A DNA stretch of 64,000 nucleotides from Schlesneria paludicola DSM 18645 (GCF_000255655.1 NZ_JH636434.1:692661-756660); one strand, 5' to 3'; positions 1-8,444 are shown, numbered from the stretch's first letter. Numbers and translations are program-made. Notes: a model not told the origin generated them from the sequence alone.

Positions 1-400
1 TTCAGCCACCGTGCTCGGCCACTTTTTTTTTGAGCCAATCGAGCTCAACCTTCAGTCGACCGATTTGTTCATAGAGCTCTGCGGAACTCGGTTCGTCGGT
101 GGTGGCCTTGCTCGCTGAAGGACTCTCGAAAATCGAAATCGCTCCTTCCAACAGCTGCTTTTTCCAAAGTGCAATCTGCGTCGCATGAACTTTATGAATC
201 GATACCAATTCGCTCGTCGTCTTCAATCCACGAATCGCATCCAAGGCAACTTTCGCCTTAAATGGTCCGTCGAATTTACGTCTGCTCCGAGGCACGGTTG
301 TCTCCCGCTCAATTGCTCGACACGATGCCTCAATAATCCTCGATCCAAACTCCGTTTTCTATCTAAGACGGTGGTCCGAAAAACGGGGTCCACTTCAGCA
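1..400 (-). mobile_element. Left part of an IS3-type insertion sequence
   Basis: The only open frame is an orfA-like gene on the minus strand. Upstream of it, around 371-400, the minus strand reads TGAAGTGGACCCCGTTTTTC, which resembles the terminal inverted repeats of IS3-group elements, so the element probably ends near 397-400. The orfB part, normally reached by a -1 frameshift, would lie to the left of the window. The exact terminus and target duplication cannot be defined because the other end is not visible. Confidence 0.6.
2..295 (-). CDS. IS3-family transposase OrfA (helix-turn-helix subunit)
   Basis: A 97-residue protein that fits OrfA of IS3-type elements, the DNA-binding half of the transposase that recognises the terminal repeats. 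The N-terminus (RRKFDGPFKAKVALDAIRG) is the characteristic start of this family. It is followed by the helix-turn-helix stretch TTSELVSIHKVHATQIALWK and a C-terminal leucine-zipper-like coiled coil ending in QIGRLKVELDWLKKK. Length is normal for OrfA and the stop codon lies at 2-4. The catalytic DDE partner OrfB should follow on the minus strand outside the window, so whether the element is active cannot be judged here. Confidence 0.82.
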   Translation of the reverse strand: MPRSRRKFDGPFKAKVALDAIRGLKTTSELVSIHKVHATQIALWKKQLLEGAISIFESPSASKATTDEPSSAELYEQIGRLKVELDWLKKKVAEHGG

Positions 401-634
401 CGCCAATACCACATTATTCCTTGATGCGAAGAATTGAATTCATACCACGCCATTCCTTGTCCGTTTCCAGAAGATCGCCATGCGAAAACATTCATCGCAT
501 TTTCTATCCTTAAGCCATATGAGAACAAGCTCTTAAGAAACGTCCCGGGCTTTTACAAAATGACCAAATGCCGTTCTAAATAGGAAACAGTAGCACGGCC
601 TCTTGGTGACGCGACCATCGGTCTACGGAACCGA
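401..634. other. Non-coding junction between two IS remnants
   Basis: About 230 bases between the putative IS3 end and the first recognisable residues of the IS110 fragment. No convincing coding frame, RNA or repeat is seen. It is probably broken ancestral sequence left by the two insertions. Confidence 0.4.
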
Positions 635-1114
635 AGGGCCATTCCCGGTTTGAATCGCGTCTCGATTCAGGCGATCCTGGCCGAAATCGGTGTGGACATG
701 TCTGTCTTTCCCGATGAGCATCACTTGAGTTCTTGGACAGGAATGTGCCCAGGAAACGAAGAATCAGCGGGAAAGCGGTTGCGTAGTGCCGTCCGTCACG
801 GGAATCGCTGGTTGCGACGAGACCTCAGTGAAGCCGCGTGGGGGGCCAGTCAGACTCAGACCAGTTACTTTGCGGCTCAGTACCGTCGACTGGCGCCGCG
901 GCGAGGGAAAAAACGAGCTCTTATCACCGTGGCTCATTCACTATTAATCGTCATCTACCACGTTCTCAAGGAACACAAAGACTATCAAGACCTCGGTCGA
1001 GACTATTTTGATTGCCACAGTGCCGAACGCCTCCAGCGATATCTCGTTCATCGCCTGGAAGCTCTGGGGCACGAAGTCAGCCTGCGACCGCGAAAGCTTG
1101 ATCAAGAAAACTGA
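635..1114 (+). pseudogene. C-terminal fragment of an IS110-family transposase
   Basis: The frame from about 641 reads IPGLNRVSIQAILAEIG, the start of the Transposase_20 domain of IS110/IS116/IS902 enzymes. It runs on through SSWTGMCPGNEESAGKR, GNRWLRRDLSEAAWGAS and AAQYRRLAPRRGKKRA, all hallmark segments of the C-terminal serine-containing domain. The N-terminal DEDD (RuvC-like) catalytic domain is missing: upstream of the Ile-Pro-Gly the frame loses all similarity and no start codon with a ribosome site is present. The C-terminus and stop are intact. It is therefore a 5'-truncated, non-functional remnant of a roughly 350-400 residue transposase. Confidence 0.85.
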
Positions 1115-1192
1115 CTGTCGGACGTACTTACATTCTTGCCTCTCTCAACCAGAGGACTCGTTCGCCGTACGCGCTCAACATCCCGCAACTGT

Positions 1193-1450
1193 TCAAATTC
1201 TCGGAGCAGCAGGGTTCTCTGGAGTTGGCGTCCTCGCCCGTGGCTTGCTGAGGAGAAGCCACGCGGACAGCAGAGTCAACGGGGTGACGACAGTGAAGTA
1301 AGGAATTGAGGTTGTATAACCTTCATACGAAGACTGCATGCCGTCGAATGAGCCACCACCGGACTCACGAATTGAAATCAGCCATTCGTTCGCCTTGTCT
1401 TCTTTAACAAGGAAGTAAACGCTGCTGAGCGGAAACGTCTCGAAAGTCAC
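1193..1450 (-). pseudogene. Fragment of a planctomycete-type small membrane protein
   Basis: An 85-residue frame with a C-terminal hydrophobic segment (IPYFTVVTPLTLLSAWLLL) followed by KPRARTPTP. That 'hydrophobic helix then basic-proline tail' layout recalls the end of small hypothetical membrane proteins common in planctomycetes, in which a globular N-terminal part precedes the helix. No good ribosome site is seen at the start, and the gene sits among truncated mobile genes, so I read it as a C-terminal remnant. A genuine small gene is possible. Confidence 0.4.
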
Positions 1451-1487
1451 GAACCATGACGCCTCTCGGAGGTCATCTGAACATCCG

Positions 1488-1775
1488 CCCGATACGGTCC
1501 GTCGCTGCCTAATTCGCGACGTCCTTGAGCCCCTGGAAAAGCAGTTTCCGACACCCGCAGGCGACGCGACAGGTTTCGTCGTCGGTCGCTTACGCAGTTT
1601 CCGCCATTTCTTTTGCTCGATTTGCGCCGACTCCGGTGTACCCGAACAGCAGTTGATGACCTGGCGCGGTCATCGCACGAGCCAGATGATCCGACGGTAC
1701 TATCATCTCAATGACGCGGCGTCGCAAAGGTCGATGGAGAAAATCGACTTTACCGAAAGCACGCCTTCAAAGTAG
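1488..1775 (+). pseudogene. C-terminal remnant of a tyrosine recombinase (integrase)
   Basis: The frame with codons starting at positions divisible by three reads [20 protein letters not shown], then [10 protein letters not shown] and [15 protein letters not shown], ending at a TAG at 1773. The H-x-x-R-like SFRHFFCS box, the WxGH box and the downstream catalytic Tyr (RYYH) are the C-terminal half of the catalytic site of phage/integron-type recombinases. The N-terminal arm- and core-binding domains and the first catalytic Arg are absent, and no start codon is usable, so the gene is broken. It lies a few hundred bases from the 3' end of a tRNA-Ser gene, a usual attachment site for such integrases, which suggests a decayed integrated element. 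Confidence 0.8.
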
Positions 1776-1780
1776 CATTT

Positions 1781-1859
1781 TGTGGTGACAGTGCACTGCG
1801 GGCCGGCGCTGTCTTCCAAACGACAGGCCCGCACACCTTCGGAGGTGTCCGTCACCGCA
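1781..1859. other. Nested inverted repeats (three-way-junction-like fold)
   Basis: Starting five bases after the integrase stop, three stems can be drawn: an outer 9-bp stem (1781-1789 with 1851-1859, one G-T), an 8-bp stem TGCGGGCC/GGCCCGCA (1797-1804 with 1826-1833), and a 6-bp hairpin ACACCT-TCGG-AGGTGT (1833-1848). No poly-T tract follows, so it is not a classical intrinsic terminator. It may be a recombination site or a structured RNA; function unknown. Confidence 0.5.
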
Positions 1860-2055
1860 GCTGACTGCGATGAGGATCCGAGGCAACGATGAAGTCTTTA
1901 CTTAGTTTCTGTTGCTCCTGTGCACGCTCACCCGACCCCATCCGGGCTCGGGTGTTGCGGCATTGGCTCAGCATTGACTCAGTGAACTGTGTCAATGAAA
2001 CCACCCGCCGCAAATCGCGATATAACAAGTGTTTGCGACGGGTGTTTTCTGAATG

Positions 2056-2142
2056 CGGAGAGGGTGGGATTTGAACCCACGATGCCCTCGCGGACATGCC
2101 GGTTTTCAAGACCGGTGCAATCGGCCACTCTGCCACCTCTCC
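2056..2142 (-). tRNA. tRNA-Ser (anticodon UGA)
   Basis: On the minus strand the gene begins GGAGAGG (2142-2136) and its acceptor partner CCTCTCC is at 2063-2057, with a G discriminator at 2056. The D arm, the anticodon loop CTTGAAA (anticodon TGA), a long variable arm and the T arm GGTTCAAATCC are all clear. The long variable arm and G discriminator fit serine. CCA is not encoded. It decodes UCA-type serine codons. The 3' end faces the integrase remnant. A GC-rich hairpin at 1929-1954 lies downstream but lacks a T tract. Confidence 0.95.
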
Positions 2143-2555
2143 GAGTGATTGCATACTTGTCGTTTGCTGTCCCGTCAGGTGCTCTTGTTGAGGCCAAGCC
2201 AAGTTCGATCGGTTTTGGACTTGCCGGACGAGTGCTCGATTGCCAACGACTCGCGGAGTTTAGCGGATCATTGCGCGTGGGGCAACGTCTTGAGGAGGCT
2301 GGAAATCGGAGTTTGGTTCGGGCAATTTTCGCAGGTCGAAATGATCCACCTGGAATGATCAAACCCTGCGATCGACGACAGCGGCATTCGCGAGCAAATT
2401 GCCATTGGAGCCCGGCAGAATTAAAGAAGTTGGAAGGACAAGCGATCGAATTCGTCCTTGACCGGCTGAAATCGCCGGCCTTACCATGCATTGAGGAGAA
2501 TTCGGGTGGCCCTTGGACCATCCAATCTGTTTTGAATCGTGAAGGGGGACGTTAG
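2143..2555. other. Intergenic region with no recognised gene
   Basis: About 410 bases between the tRNA-Ser and the next gene. A long plus-strand open frame crosses it but also runs through the tRNA and resembles nothing. The region probably contains the promoters of both flanking genes; a purine-rich AAGGGGGAC ribosome site stands at 2540-2549. Confidence 0.4.
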
Positions 2556-3431
2556 ATGAATTCAATCAGAGGTCGAATCTGTTTGCTGGCAGTCTCACTG
2601 GTGGGAGCCGGATTCGCAGCCAGTCCGTCGGAAGCGGCAGGACCGGTCGCAACACAGCAGGCAGTGACACAAATTCAGTCGTCGCTTACCGGAGCATCGG
2701 TGGGTTGGCACCGATGGGGTTGGGGTGGCGGCTATCGTGGCTGGGGCTACGGCGGCTATCGTGGTTACGGCGGATGGGGCGGCTATCGAGGTTTCGGGTA
2801 TGGCTACGGCTACCCCGGCTATGGTTATGCCGGATGGGGCTACGCTCGCCCGATCTATTATTCGTATCCGCGATACGCCTACCGAAACTATTATGCCCCC
2901 GCATACTACTCGGGATACAGCTATGCCTCGCCCTATGCGACGGCCTGCGGCTGTGGAAGCTCGTACGTCTCGTATCAGCCCGCCTCCTACAACTATTCCA
3001 GCTACAGTTCTTCCAACTACAGTTACCCGGCACAACCAACGGTGTACGCGCCGACAAGTTATGCCAGCCCAACACCCTCCTATGGATCAGGGTCGTCGAC
3101 CTACACACCTTCGTCTTCGGTAATTTCGACGCCGTCAACCGTCGCACCGGCCCCCTATCCCGCTCCGCCTGTCGAATATGCGCGACCATCGGCGAGTCGG
3201 ATGCCCGTTGCAAATGCACCTGTTGAATATGCTTCGTGGGGACTGCCCACATATTCGACGACGACTGCTTACACGCCACCAGCTCCCGCCGCGATTGACT
3301 CGGTCCCTGCCGCTCCGATGCCTATCGCCTCGACACAGATTTCACCAAGTCCGGTGTATGCACCGGCCACGTTTCGGTATTCGCCCGTGACATCTCCCGT
3401 GAGAATGTCGAGCGCCAGCCCCGTCTGGTAA
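2556..3431 (+). CDS. Secreted Tyr/Gly/Pro/Ser-rich low-complexity protein
   Basis: A 291-residue protein with an N-terminal export signal (LLAVSLVGAGFAASPSEAA). Next come a Gly/Tyr/Trp-rich stretch with repeated GGYRGWGYGGY-like units (about residues 50-100), a Tyr/Ser-rich middle, and a Pro/Ser/Ala-rich tail with repeated PVEYA and SPVYAP segments. No enzymatic domain is seen. Such composition is typical of surface or matrix proteins, and tyrosine-rich repeats may cross-link or aggregate; this is inference from composition only. The start is supported by AAGGGGGAC seven bases upstream. Transcription probably ends at the hairpin 30 bases after the stop. Confidence 0.75.
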   Translation: MNSIRGRICLLAVSLVGAGFAASPSEAAGPVATQQAVTQIQSSLTGASVGWHRWGWGGGYRGWGYGGYRGYGGWGGYRGFGYGYGYPGYGYAGWGYARPIYYSYPRYAYRNYYAPAYYSGYSYASPYATACGCGSSYVSYQPASYNYSSYSSSNYSYPAQPTVYAPTSYASPTPSYGSGSSTYTPSSSVISTPSTVAPAPYPAPPVEYARPSASRMPVANAPVEYASWGLPTYSTTTAYTPPAPAAIDSVPAAPMPIASTQISPSPVYAPATFRYSPVTSPVRMSSASPVW

Positions 3432-3460
3432 AGAGACGCAATTCAATCGGCACGAAGAAT

Positions 3461-3496
3461 CCCGGTCAGTTCATGCACTGACCGGGATATTTTTTG
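3461..3496 (+). terminator. Intrinsic terminator after the Tyr/Gly-rich gene
   Basis: Perfect 10-bp stem CCCGGTCAGT/ACTGACCGGG (3461-3470 with 3477-3486), six-base loop, then ATATTTTTT. It stands 30 bases after the stop codon of the plus-strand gene. Confidence 0.85.
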
Positions 3497-3784
3497 CACG
3501 GACGTCCATGAACCGACTGATTCCAAATGACATTTCCGCTATGCGAAGACAACGGGGGGCAAAGTGAGAACAGACATTTGATTCTGGTGGGCATGAAAGG
3601 CATTCAATTCGCCGCTTGCATGTCCCTGGGGGGCCGCGCTTCTCGAACAACTCGCTGATCGCTCGCACCAAGTGAACGTGAAATCCAGCAAGTTTCGCAG
3701 CGAAATTCGAGCCTTCAAGCTCAGCGGGATGCTCGCGTCAGGCGTCGCCTTCGCCTTAGATCAAGTTGAACAACGGCTAAGGTC
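3497..3784. other. Intergenic region without a supported gene
   Basis: Small open frames exist on both strands but have neither ribosome sites nor recognisable sequence. It separates a plus-strand terminator from the 3' end of the minus-strand hydrolase gene. Confidence 0.4.
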
Positions 3785-4720
3785 TTATTCACGTTCGAGT
3801 CGACTGCTTCGATCACGCCAGGGGCTTTCGAAACCCTTCACGTACTTATCCAGAAAATCGACAATGTCATGCTGCGTCTGCACATCTTGCAAGACGAGAT
3901 CCATCCCACGGTAATCCTCGGGATACCGCTTGAGCGACACCTTGTCATCTTTCTTCTTCTTGGCGACGAGTGCATCAAACAACTTCTTCGCGGCGCTCAG
4001 GTCATGCGCATTCTTTTCCGAAGTGCCGATCATCACCGGAAGATCGCGTCCGCGAATGACTGCGGCGGATTTCGTGGCGGCCAACCCGGGGGTGCTCAAT
4101 TCGGGCGAGATCAGCACCAATGCTTGAACATCTTGCCCGCGTGGCGTGCGTTGCTCTGGCGTCGTACTGTCGTCGTAGGGCTCACGTTCCCAGTCAATTT
4201 CCGTAAAAGCTAACGCGACTGAGGTACTGAAATCGCAAGCCACAATCCCAAGCTTGTTCATATTCAAGTTCCCCTTCTGATGCTCCTCAAGCAGAAACTC
4301 CTTTACGGCCTGCATGTCGTAAAGGACCATGTTCTGGTAGTCGTTTTTTCTCAGTTCCGACCGCTTTGGAAGAACACTGTCGCCGTGTCCCCTCAAATCG
4401 ACCGCCACCACCGCAAATCCGCCTTTTTCCTGAAGGTAGGATGCGATGCCTTTTGATCCGGTCCAGTTCCGCCGGTTCCCTTTCTTTCCGCCGTGCAGCA
4501 GGATGGCGACTGGAGCATTCTTCTTCATGGTGGACTTGAAGTACGTGATTTTTAGCTCGAAGTTATCTTCGGTGAGCAATCCCTTCTCTTCGACCTCAGG
4601 CCCTTTCGTCGCTTGAGCGGTCGCCATCTGTGCCGTGAATAAGAATGCGCAGACAATCGCAACGAATGGACAAAGGCCGCGAGTACCAAATGACATCAAT
4701 CGCGACGAATTAGGTTGCAT
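3785..4720 (-). CDS. Exported alpha/beta-hydrolase-fold protein with altered nucleophile elbow
   Basis: A 311-residue protein from the ATG at 4720, chosen because GGAGAG precedes it by six bases; the open frame extends further upstream without support. A signal peptide (CPFVAIVCAFLFTAQMATAQA) is followed by an alpha/beta hydrolase fold: the oxyanion segment VAILLHGGKKGNRRNW, the strand-4 motif VAVDLRGHGDS, and a C-terminal HDIVDFLDKYVKGF helix with a His. The strand-5 nucleophile elbow, normally G-x-S-x-G, reads A-C-D-F-S-T, so Asp stands where Ser is expected. The protein may be inactive as an esterase, use Asp as nucleophile, or serve as a binding protein. The substrate is unknown. It is a single gene, not in an evident operon. 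Confidence 0.7.
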   Translation of the reverse strand: MQPNSSRLMSFGTRGLCPFVAIVCAFLFTAQMATAQATKGPEVEEKGLLTEDNFELKITYFKSTMKKNAPVAILLHGGKKGNRRNWTGSKGIASYLQEKGGFAVVAVDLRGHGDSVLPKRSELRKNDYQNMVLYDMQAVKEFLLEEHQKGNLNMNKLGIVACDFSTSVALAFTEIDWEREPYDDSTTPEQRTPRGQDVQALVLISPELSTPGLAATKSAAVIRGRDLPVMIGTSEKNAHDLSAAKKLFDALVAKKKKDDKVSLKRYPEDYRGMDLVLQDVQTQHDIVDFLDKYVKGFESPWRDRSSRLERE

Positions 4721-5301
4721 ATGTCTCTCCATCAATGGTGCCGACTCATGGCGTGTCGCGTTGACGTCAAACCCGAGTTTGACCGAACGGAAAAACGCCA
4801 GCATGATTCCGTGATCCTCAGTTCGAATCGCGGCGCGTAGCGACTTCCTCAACATGATGTGACCGTCGCATTCACCGCTCTTCCTTTAATCCACCTGAAA
4901 TCGATGGAACGAGCTTGGACATGCCCCTTGCCGTGGGAATCACGAAATGGAGCAAAGCCCTTTCTCATTATTTCGTTCGCCTGCAGAAGGCATATCTGAA
5001 TATACCGTTAAAAACGCGGTTCTCGCCATCAAGAAAAATTCTGGAAACGCTACGTTGCATCCACTTTGACGATCGTGATTCATACATGGATCGACCGAGA
5101 TTTTGCGGCTTGCGTAGACCAGGGCAAGTGCGGCAAATATCCGCTTGATCGGCTGCCTCAAACGCCTGGCGCAAGTGTGGATCATCATAAATCGCCGTAC
5201 ATATGGCTTCCTTCTGCCGCGCCGCTCTGTATTCTGTGCTGGGCTATTGAAATCAGCGCTGAATTACAGACTCACCGAGTCAATACATAACGGAAGCGGC
5301 G
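4721..5301. other. Intergenic region between divergent genes
   Basis: About 580 bases between the starts of the minus-strand hydrolase and the plus-strand propeller protein, expected to hold both promoters. No coding frame, repeat or RNA could be supported. The open frames inside it lack ribosome sites and family similarity. Confidence 0.4.
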
Positions 5302-6588
5302 ATGCCCGACGAATGTCGAAAGCACAGATCCAGTTCATTTTACAAACCAAGCCGACGCACGTTCATGGCACAGGCGTTTCTGACCCCGTGGATCATGTCG
5401 CGCGTCTGCGGCTGGGCCGCCGAGGAAGCGCCACCGGCGAATCAACACTCCAAGTTCTTTTTCACTTCTCAAGGGAAGACGGCGCTGGCCACGACCGACG
5501 GAGCGCCGCCGAAATACCTGCAGTTCGAAGCCCCGGGGCAGGCAACGTGGCAGCCGGGACCTGGATTTCGTGATGGGCGACGAGTGGTCGTCTTGAGCAT
5601 GGAGCCACGCCGAGACGGCCCAGGTCGTCCTTTTGATGAATATTACACGCAGACGCCGACTCATTTATGGACGTACGATCTGGAATCCGGGTCACTAGAA
5701 GAGATCTGCACCAAAGACCGCATCGCCCCCTTCACCACTCCCGCATTGCTATTGTCAGACGAACGGCTGCTTGTTCAGGTGGTCAAGAATAAGGTCGGAC
5801 AAATCTACAGTATGCGTCTCGACGGCTCCGACGCACAGGAATTCACGAAAGCGGGTGAAGGTCTGCCCTATGGACTGAGCCTGAGTCCAGACGGTAAACG
5901 AGTGGCGTTTCATCTCGCGAGCCCCCAGGGCTATCAAGTCTGGACAAGCGACATCAATGGCGGCGATCGAGTTCGACTGGCCGCTCAACCCGGACATCTG
6001 TATTTCGGTACGCAGTGGTCACCGGATGGCCAATGGGTCTTGTACGTCGACTGCCTGTATCAGCAGGACCCGGGGCACGACTGGGCTGACGTTTGCATCG
6101 GACGGGCCGATGGCTCGGAACATCGTGTGCTCACATCCGATCAAGCGATGTGGTTCGCGGCCACCTATGGAAACCCAATGACACGTGGTGGTGGGTCCAA
6201 TGTTCCATCCTGGACGCGCGAGGGCCAGATCCTTTTTCCACAGCGATCGAAAGATGCCAAAGTTGCCTGGGAGTTCCGCGTTGGTCAGCGCGACGAGGAT
6301 CATTTCAACCGAGACTTCAAGCCAGAGCTGGCACATGGGGGCACGCAGATCTGCCGCATCGACCCGAACACGGGTTCGGTGACGGCGCTGACGCCGCTTG
6401 TTGAGCAGACTTGGGATTTTCGTGCGAGTCAGTCCGTCGACGGAGCGCAGATTCTGTTTTGTCGAGCGGCGACGGGTGAATCCCCAGCAGTTTGGGTGAT
6501 GGACAGCCACGGCCAGAACGCACGCCTGCTGACGCGAGGAATCGACGACTTGGGAGCCGACCATCCTCGCTGGATTCCTTCGCGCTGA
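5302..6588 (+). CDS. TolB-like beta-propeller protein with a Tat-like signal
   Basis: A 428-residue protein whose N-terminus contains PSRRTFMAQAFLTPWIM, a twin-arginine-type signal, so it is probably exported folded. The body is built of TolB/WD40-like blades, shown by repeats such as GLSLSPDGKRVAFHLASP, GTQWSPDGQWVLYVDC and DFRASQSVDGAQILFC (about residues 195-410), each ending in a strand that lists 'variable plus residue' pairs. Related proteins bind peptides, sugars or partner proteins, or sense envelope state; no catalytic residues can be named. An isolated gene. The propeller fold is well supported, the role is unknown. Confidence 0.75.
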   Translation: MPDECRKHRSSSFYKPSRRTFMAQAFLTPWIMSRVCGWAAEEAPPANQHSKFFFTSQGKTALATTDGAPPKYLQFEAPGQATWQPGPGFRDGRRVVVLSMEPRRDGPGRPFDEYYTQTPTHLWTYDLESGSLEEICTKDRIAPFTTPALLLSDERLLVQVVKNKVGQIYSMRLDGSDAQEFTKAGEGLPYGLSLSPDGKRVAFHLASPQGYQVWTSDINGGDRVRLAAQPGHLYFGTQWSPDGQWVLYVDCLYQQDPGHDWADVCIGRADGSEHRVLTSDQAMWFAATYGNPMTRGGGSNVPSWTREGQILFPQRSKDAKVAWEFRVGQRDEDHFNRDFKPELAHGGTQICRIDPNTGSVTALTPLVEQTWDFRASQSVDGAQILFCRAATGESPAVWVMDSHGQNARLLTRGIDDLGADHPRWIPSR

Positions 6589-6644
6589 TCGAAGGCAGGA
6601 ACTTGAATTCGGTAAAGGTTTTGTTCAGATCAAGCCTTATCGGC

Positions 6645-7271
6645 TCAAGCGTGTAGCATCACGAACTGGATCCAAGTCCAGACGCATTCAAGTACCACGA
6701 CGAACGTGAGCCAGCCCAGACAAGTGAGGATAGCTCGCCATGAAATCGGCTGCGCGCTCATCCCGAATCCGAACGATGGCCCCAGCCGATGCCAGACGAG
6801 GAATCCCATGACGATCGTCACGAGGCCAAACAGACACAGAGCCCAGTTTGGCGCGCCGTAGCGCAAGAGATCTCCTGCATCACCGTCGTGCGTCCACGCG
6901 CCGACACCGAGATACGCGCCGTTCGCGATAAGGCAAAAGCCCGCAAGAAAACGGAACCAGAACGCGGATTTGGCCCCGTATCCATGAAGCATCAACCAAA
7001 CGACGAGGGGCAAAAACGCTCCAAAAATCGGCCCCAACCAACAGACCATCAGCGGATGGGGATTTTCTTGAAGGTCTGTGCGCGAGAGTTCCCACGGAAC
7101 GAGCACCACCTGCCGTACCGCCCCCCCTGTCGTCCATGCGCCACACACATGTCCGAACTCATGCACCGCTTGCATCAACAGCCACGACAACAGAATTGTG
7201 GCGCAGGCAAAGACGATTCGAGGACTGGCTGCCGTGCCGGAGGATTTATCTCGCTGTTCACGCGACATCAT
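6645..7271 (-). CDS. Membrane protein with HEFGH zinc-protease motif (M50-like)
   Basis: A 208-residue integral membrane protein with about five or six hydrophobic segments. The first ends in LMQAVHEFGHVCGAWTTGG; H-E-x-x-H inside a membrane helix is the zinc site of site-2-protease-type (M50) intramembrane peptidases. A second conserved-looking segment, CWLGPIFGAFLPL, occupies the place where M50 enzymes carry their third ligand motif (N-x-x-P-x-x-x-x-D-G), but the Asp is not obvious, so activity is uncertain. Short M50-like proteins of this kind are frequent as orphans. It converges with the propeller gene; 56 bases separate them. Confidence 0.6.
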   Translation of the reverse strand: MMSREQRDKSSGTAASPRIVFACATILLSWLLMQAVHEFGHVCGAWTTGGAVRQVVLVPWELSRTDLQENPHPLMVCWLGPIFGAFLPLVVWLMLHGYGAKSAFWFRFLAGFCLIANGAYLGVGAWTHDGDAGDLLRYGAPNWALCLFGLVTIVMGFLVWHRLGPSFGFGMSAQPISWRAILTCLGWLTFVVVLECVWTWIQFVMLHA

Positions 7272-7379
7272 TCCGCATTTCTCTCTCGCATCAAGTTTGC
7301 GATCGCCGCCCTGAATGTCACGACATCAATTCACACTTGAATGGGAGCCGCAAGACGTGACGTATTCGGAATTCGCCGC

Positions 7380-8444
7380 TCAATGAAACGATTCATCCCG
7401 TCCCGCAAGTTCTCGGAACCGGTGCTGGATGTCCAAGAGTTTTTTCTTAGCGGTTTCGAGGGACGTCGGGCGCGGTGAGGACTTGAATTTCACCACATTG
7501 AATAGACGGTCGCTGGCGGGCATTCTTGAGAGTTGGTTCGTGGGAATCGCGTGCATCAGATCGACCGATTGAGACGCTTCTTTCCTCAGATGCCTGGAAA
7601 GCAAACCGGAATTTGCGAGTTGAATGTCGGTCAACGCGTCGGCAAGCTGGCTCGCTTCGCGGTCGCCCGCAAGATACAAGCCGACATGCGCCACTTCCAT
7701 ACCTGCGGTCGCAATGGACGTGGAAAGCGTCGATTTCTTGTTCGCACGCGCAGAGCAAATTACGGTGCACCAGTCACCGCGCCAGTTCTGGGGAACGAAG
7801 CACAAGACTGCGAACTCTTTAGCTCCTTCCAATGAGCCGTCATGGGATGGACGCAATTTGTAAAAGACACCGTGCCCGCGATTGACGGTACCACTCGCCA
7901 GGACCAGGTGCTTTGGAGCGATCTTCTGATACCGATTTTGCTCGGTCTTCTTGCTGGAAAGATTTTTCGCGGTGCCAATCGAGAGCAGACTGTAACTGAC
8001 ACGAGCATCGCCCGAGGTCGCGTCCGAATTTTCGGTACTGTCTGTGACCTCAATCCGATCTTCGGCCGTCGAACTCTCAAGAGTCGTGTTTGGCAAGAAG
8101 TCGAGGACATTCAACCGCATGTCCGGGCTGGAAATCACATAAATAAAATCAACAGCCGATGCCTCTTGTCCTTCGACGAAACTGGCCGAGATTCGGAATT
8201 TCGCCTCAACAACCTTCATCGTTGGATGCATCTCTCGACAATGAGCCGGCGTGACATCGTCGCATTCCACCTTGCTGGGAATGTCAAACGAGACTTTGGT
8301 GTCCGACGCCTGTAATGGCATGCACCACACAAGACCGAGAATGCAGATGCAGGTTAGAGGCACAGTCCTCGTCCATCGCAGCCCGCGATTCATACGGCCC
8401 ACAGGCGCTGTACGCGTTGCCGCCGTCGAAATGGAAATCGACAT
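7380..8444 (-). CDS. Exported hypothetical protein
   Basis: About 354 residues from the ATG at 8444, which has GAGGAG ten bases upstream; an internal Met at 8393 is an alternative because the hydrophobic signal (TVPLTCICILGLVWCMPLQA) starts just after it. The mature part shows no catalytic motif I recognise. It has a beta-rich first half (VSFDIPSKVECDDVTP..., VEAKFRISASFVEGQEASAVDFIYVISSP) and a charged alpha-helical C-terminus (RPTSLETAKKKLLDIQHRFREL). Likely periplasmic. The function is unknown; the gene runs in the same direction as the cytochrome-like gene upstream, 249 bases away. Confidence 0.6.
   Translation of the reverse strand: MSISISTAATRTAPVGRMNRGLRWTRTVPLTCICILGLVWCMPLQASDTKVSFDIPSKVECDDVTPAHCREMHPTMKVVEAKFRISASFVEGQEASAVDFIYVISSPDMRLNVLDFLPNTTLESSTAEDRIEVTDSTENSDATSGDARVSYSLLSIGTAKNLSSKKTEQNRYQKIAPKHLVLASGTVNRGHGVFYKLRPSHDGSLEGAKEFAVLCFVPQNWRGDWCTVICSARANKKSTLSTSIATAGMEVAHVGLYLAGDREASQLADALTDIQLANSGLLSRHLRKEASQSVDLMHAIPTNQLSRMPASDRLFNVVKFKSSPRPTSLETAKKKLLDIQHRFRELAGRDESFH

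Noticed and set aside
1989-2555. 188-codon plus-strand open frame
   Set aside because: It runs straight through the tRNA-Ser gene and has no similarity or ribosome site.
3672-3914. 80-codon plus-strand frame
   Set aside because: It overlaps the 3' end of the hydrolase gene on the other strand and has no similarity.
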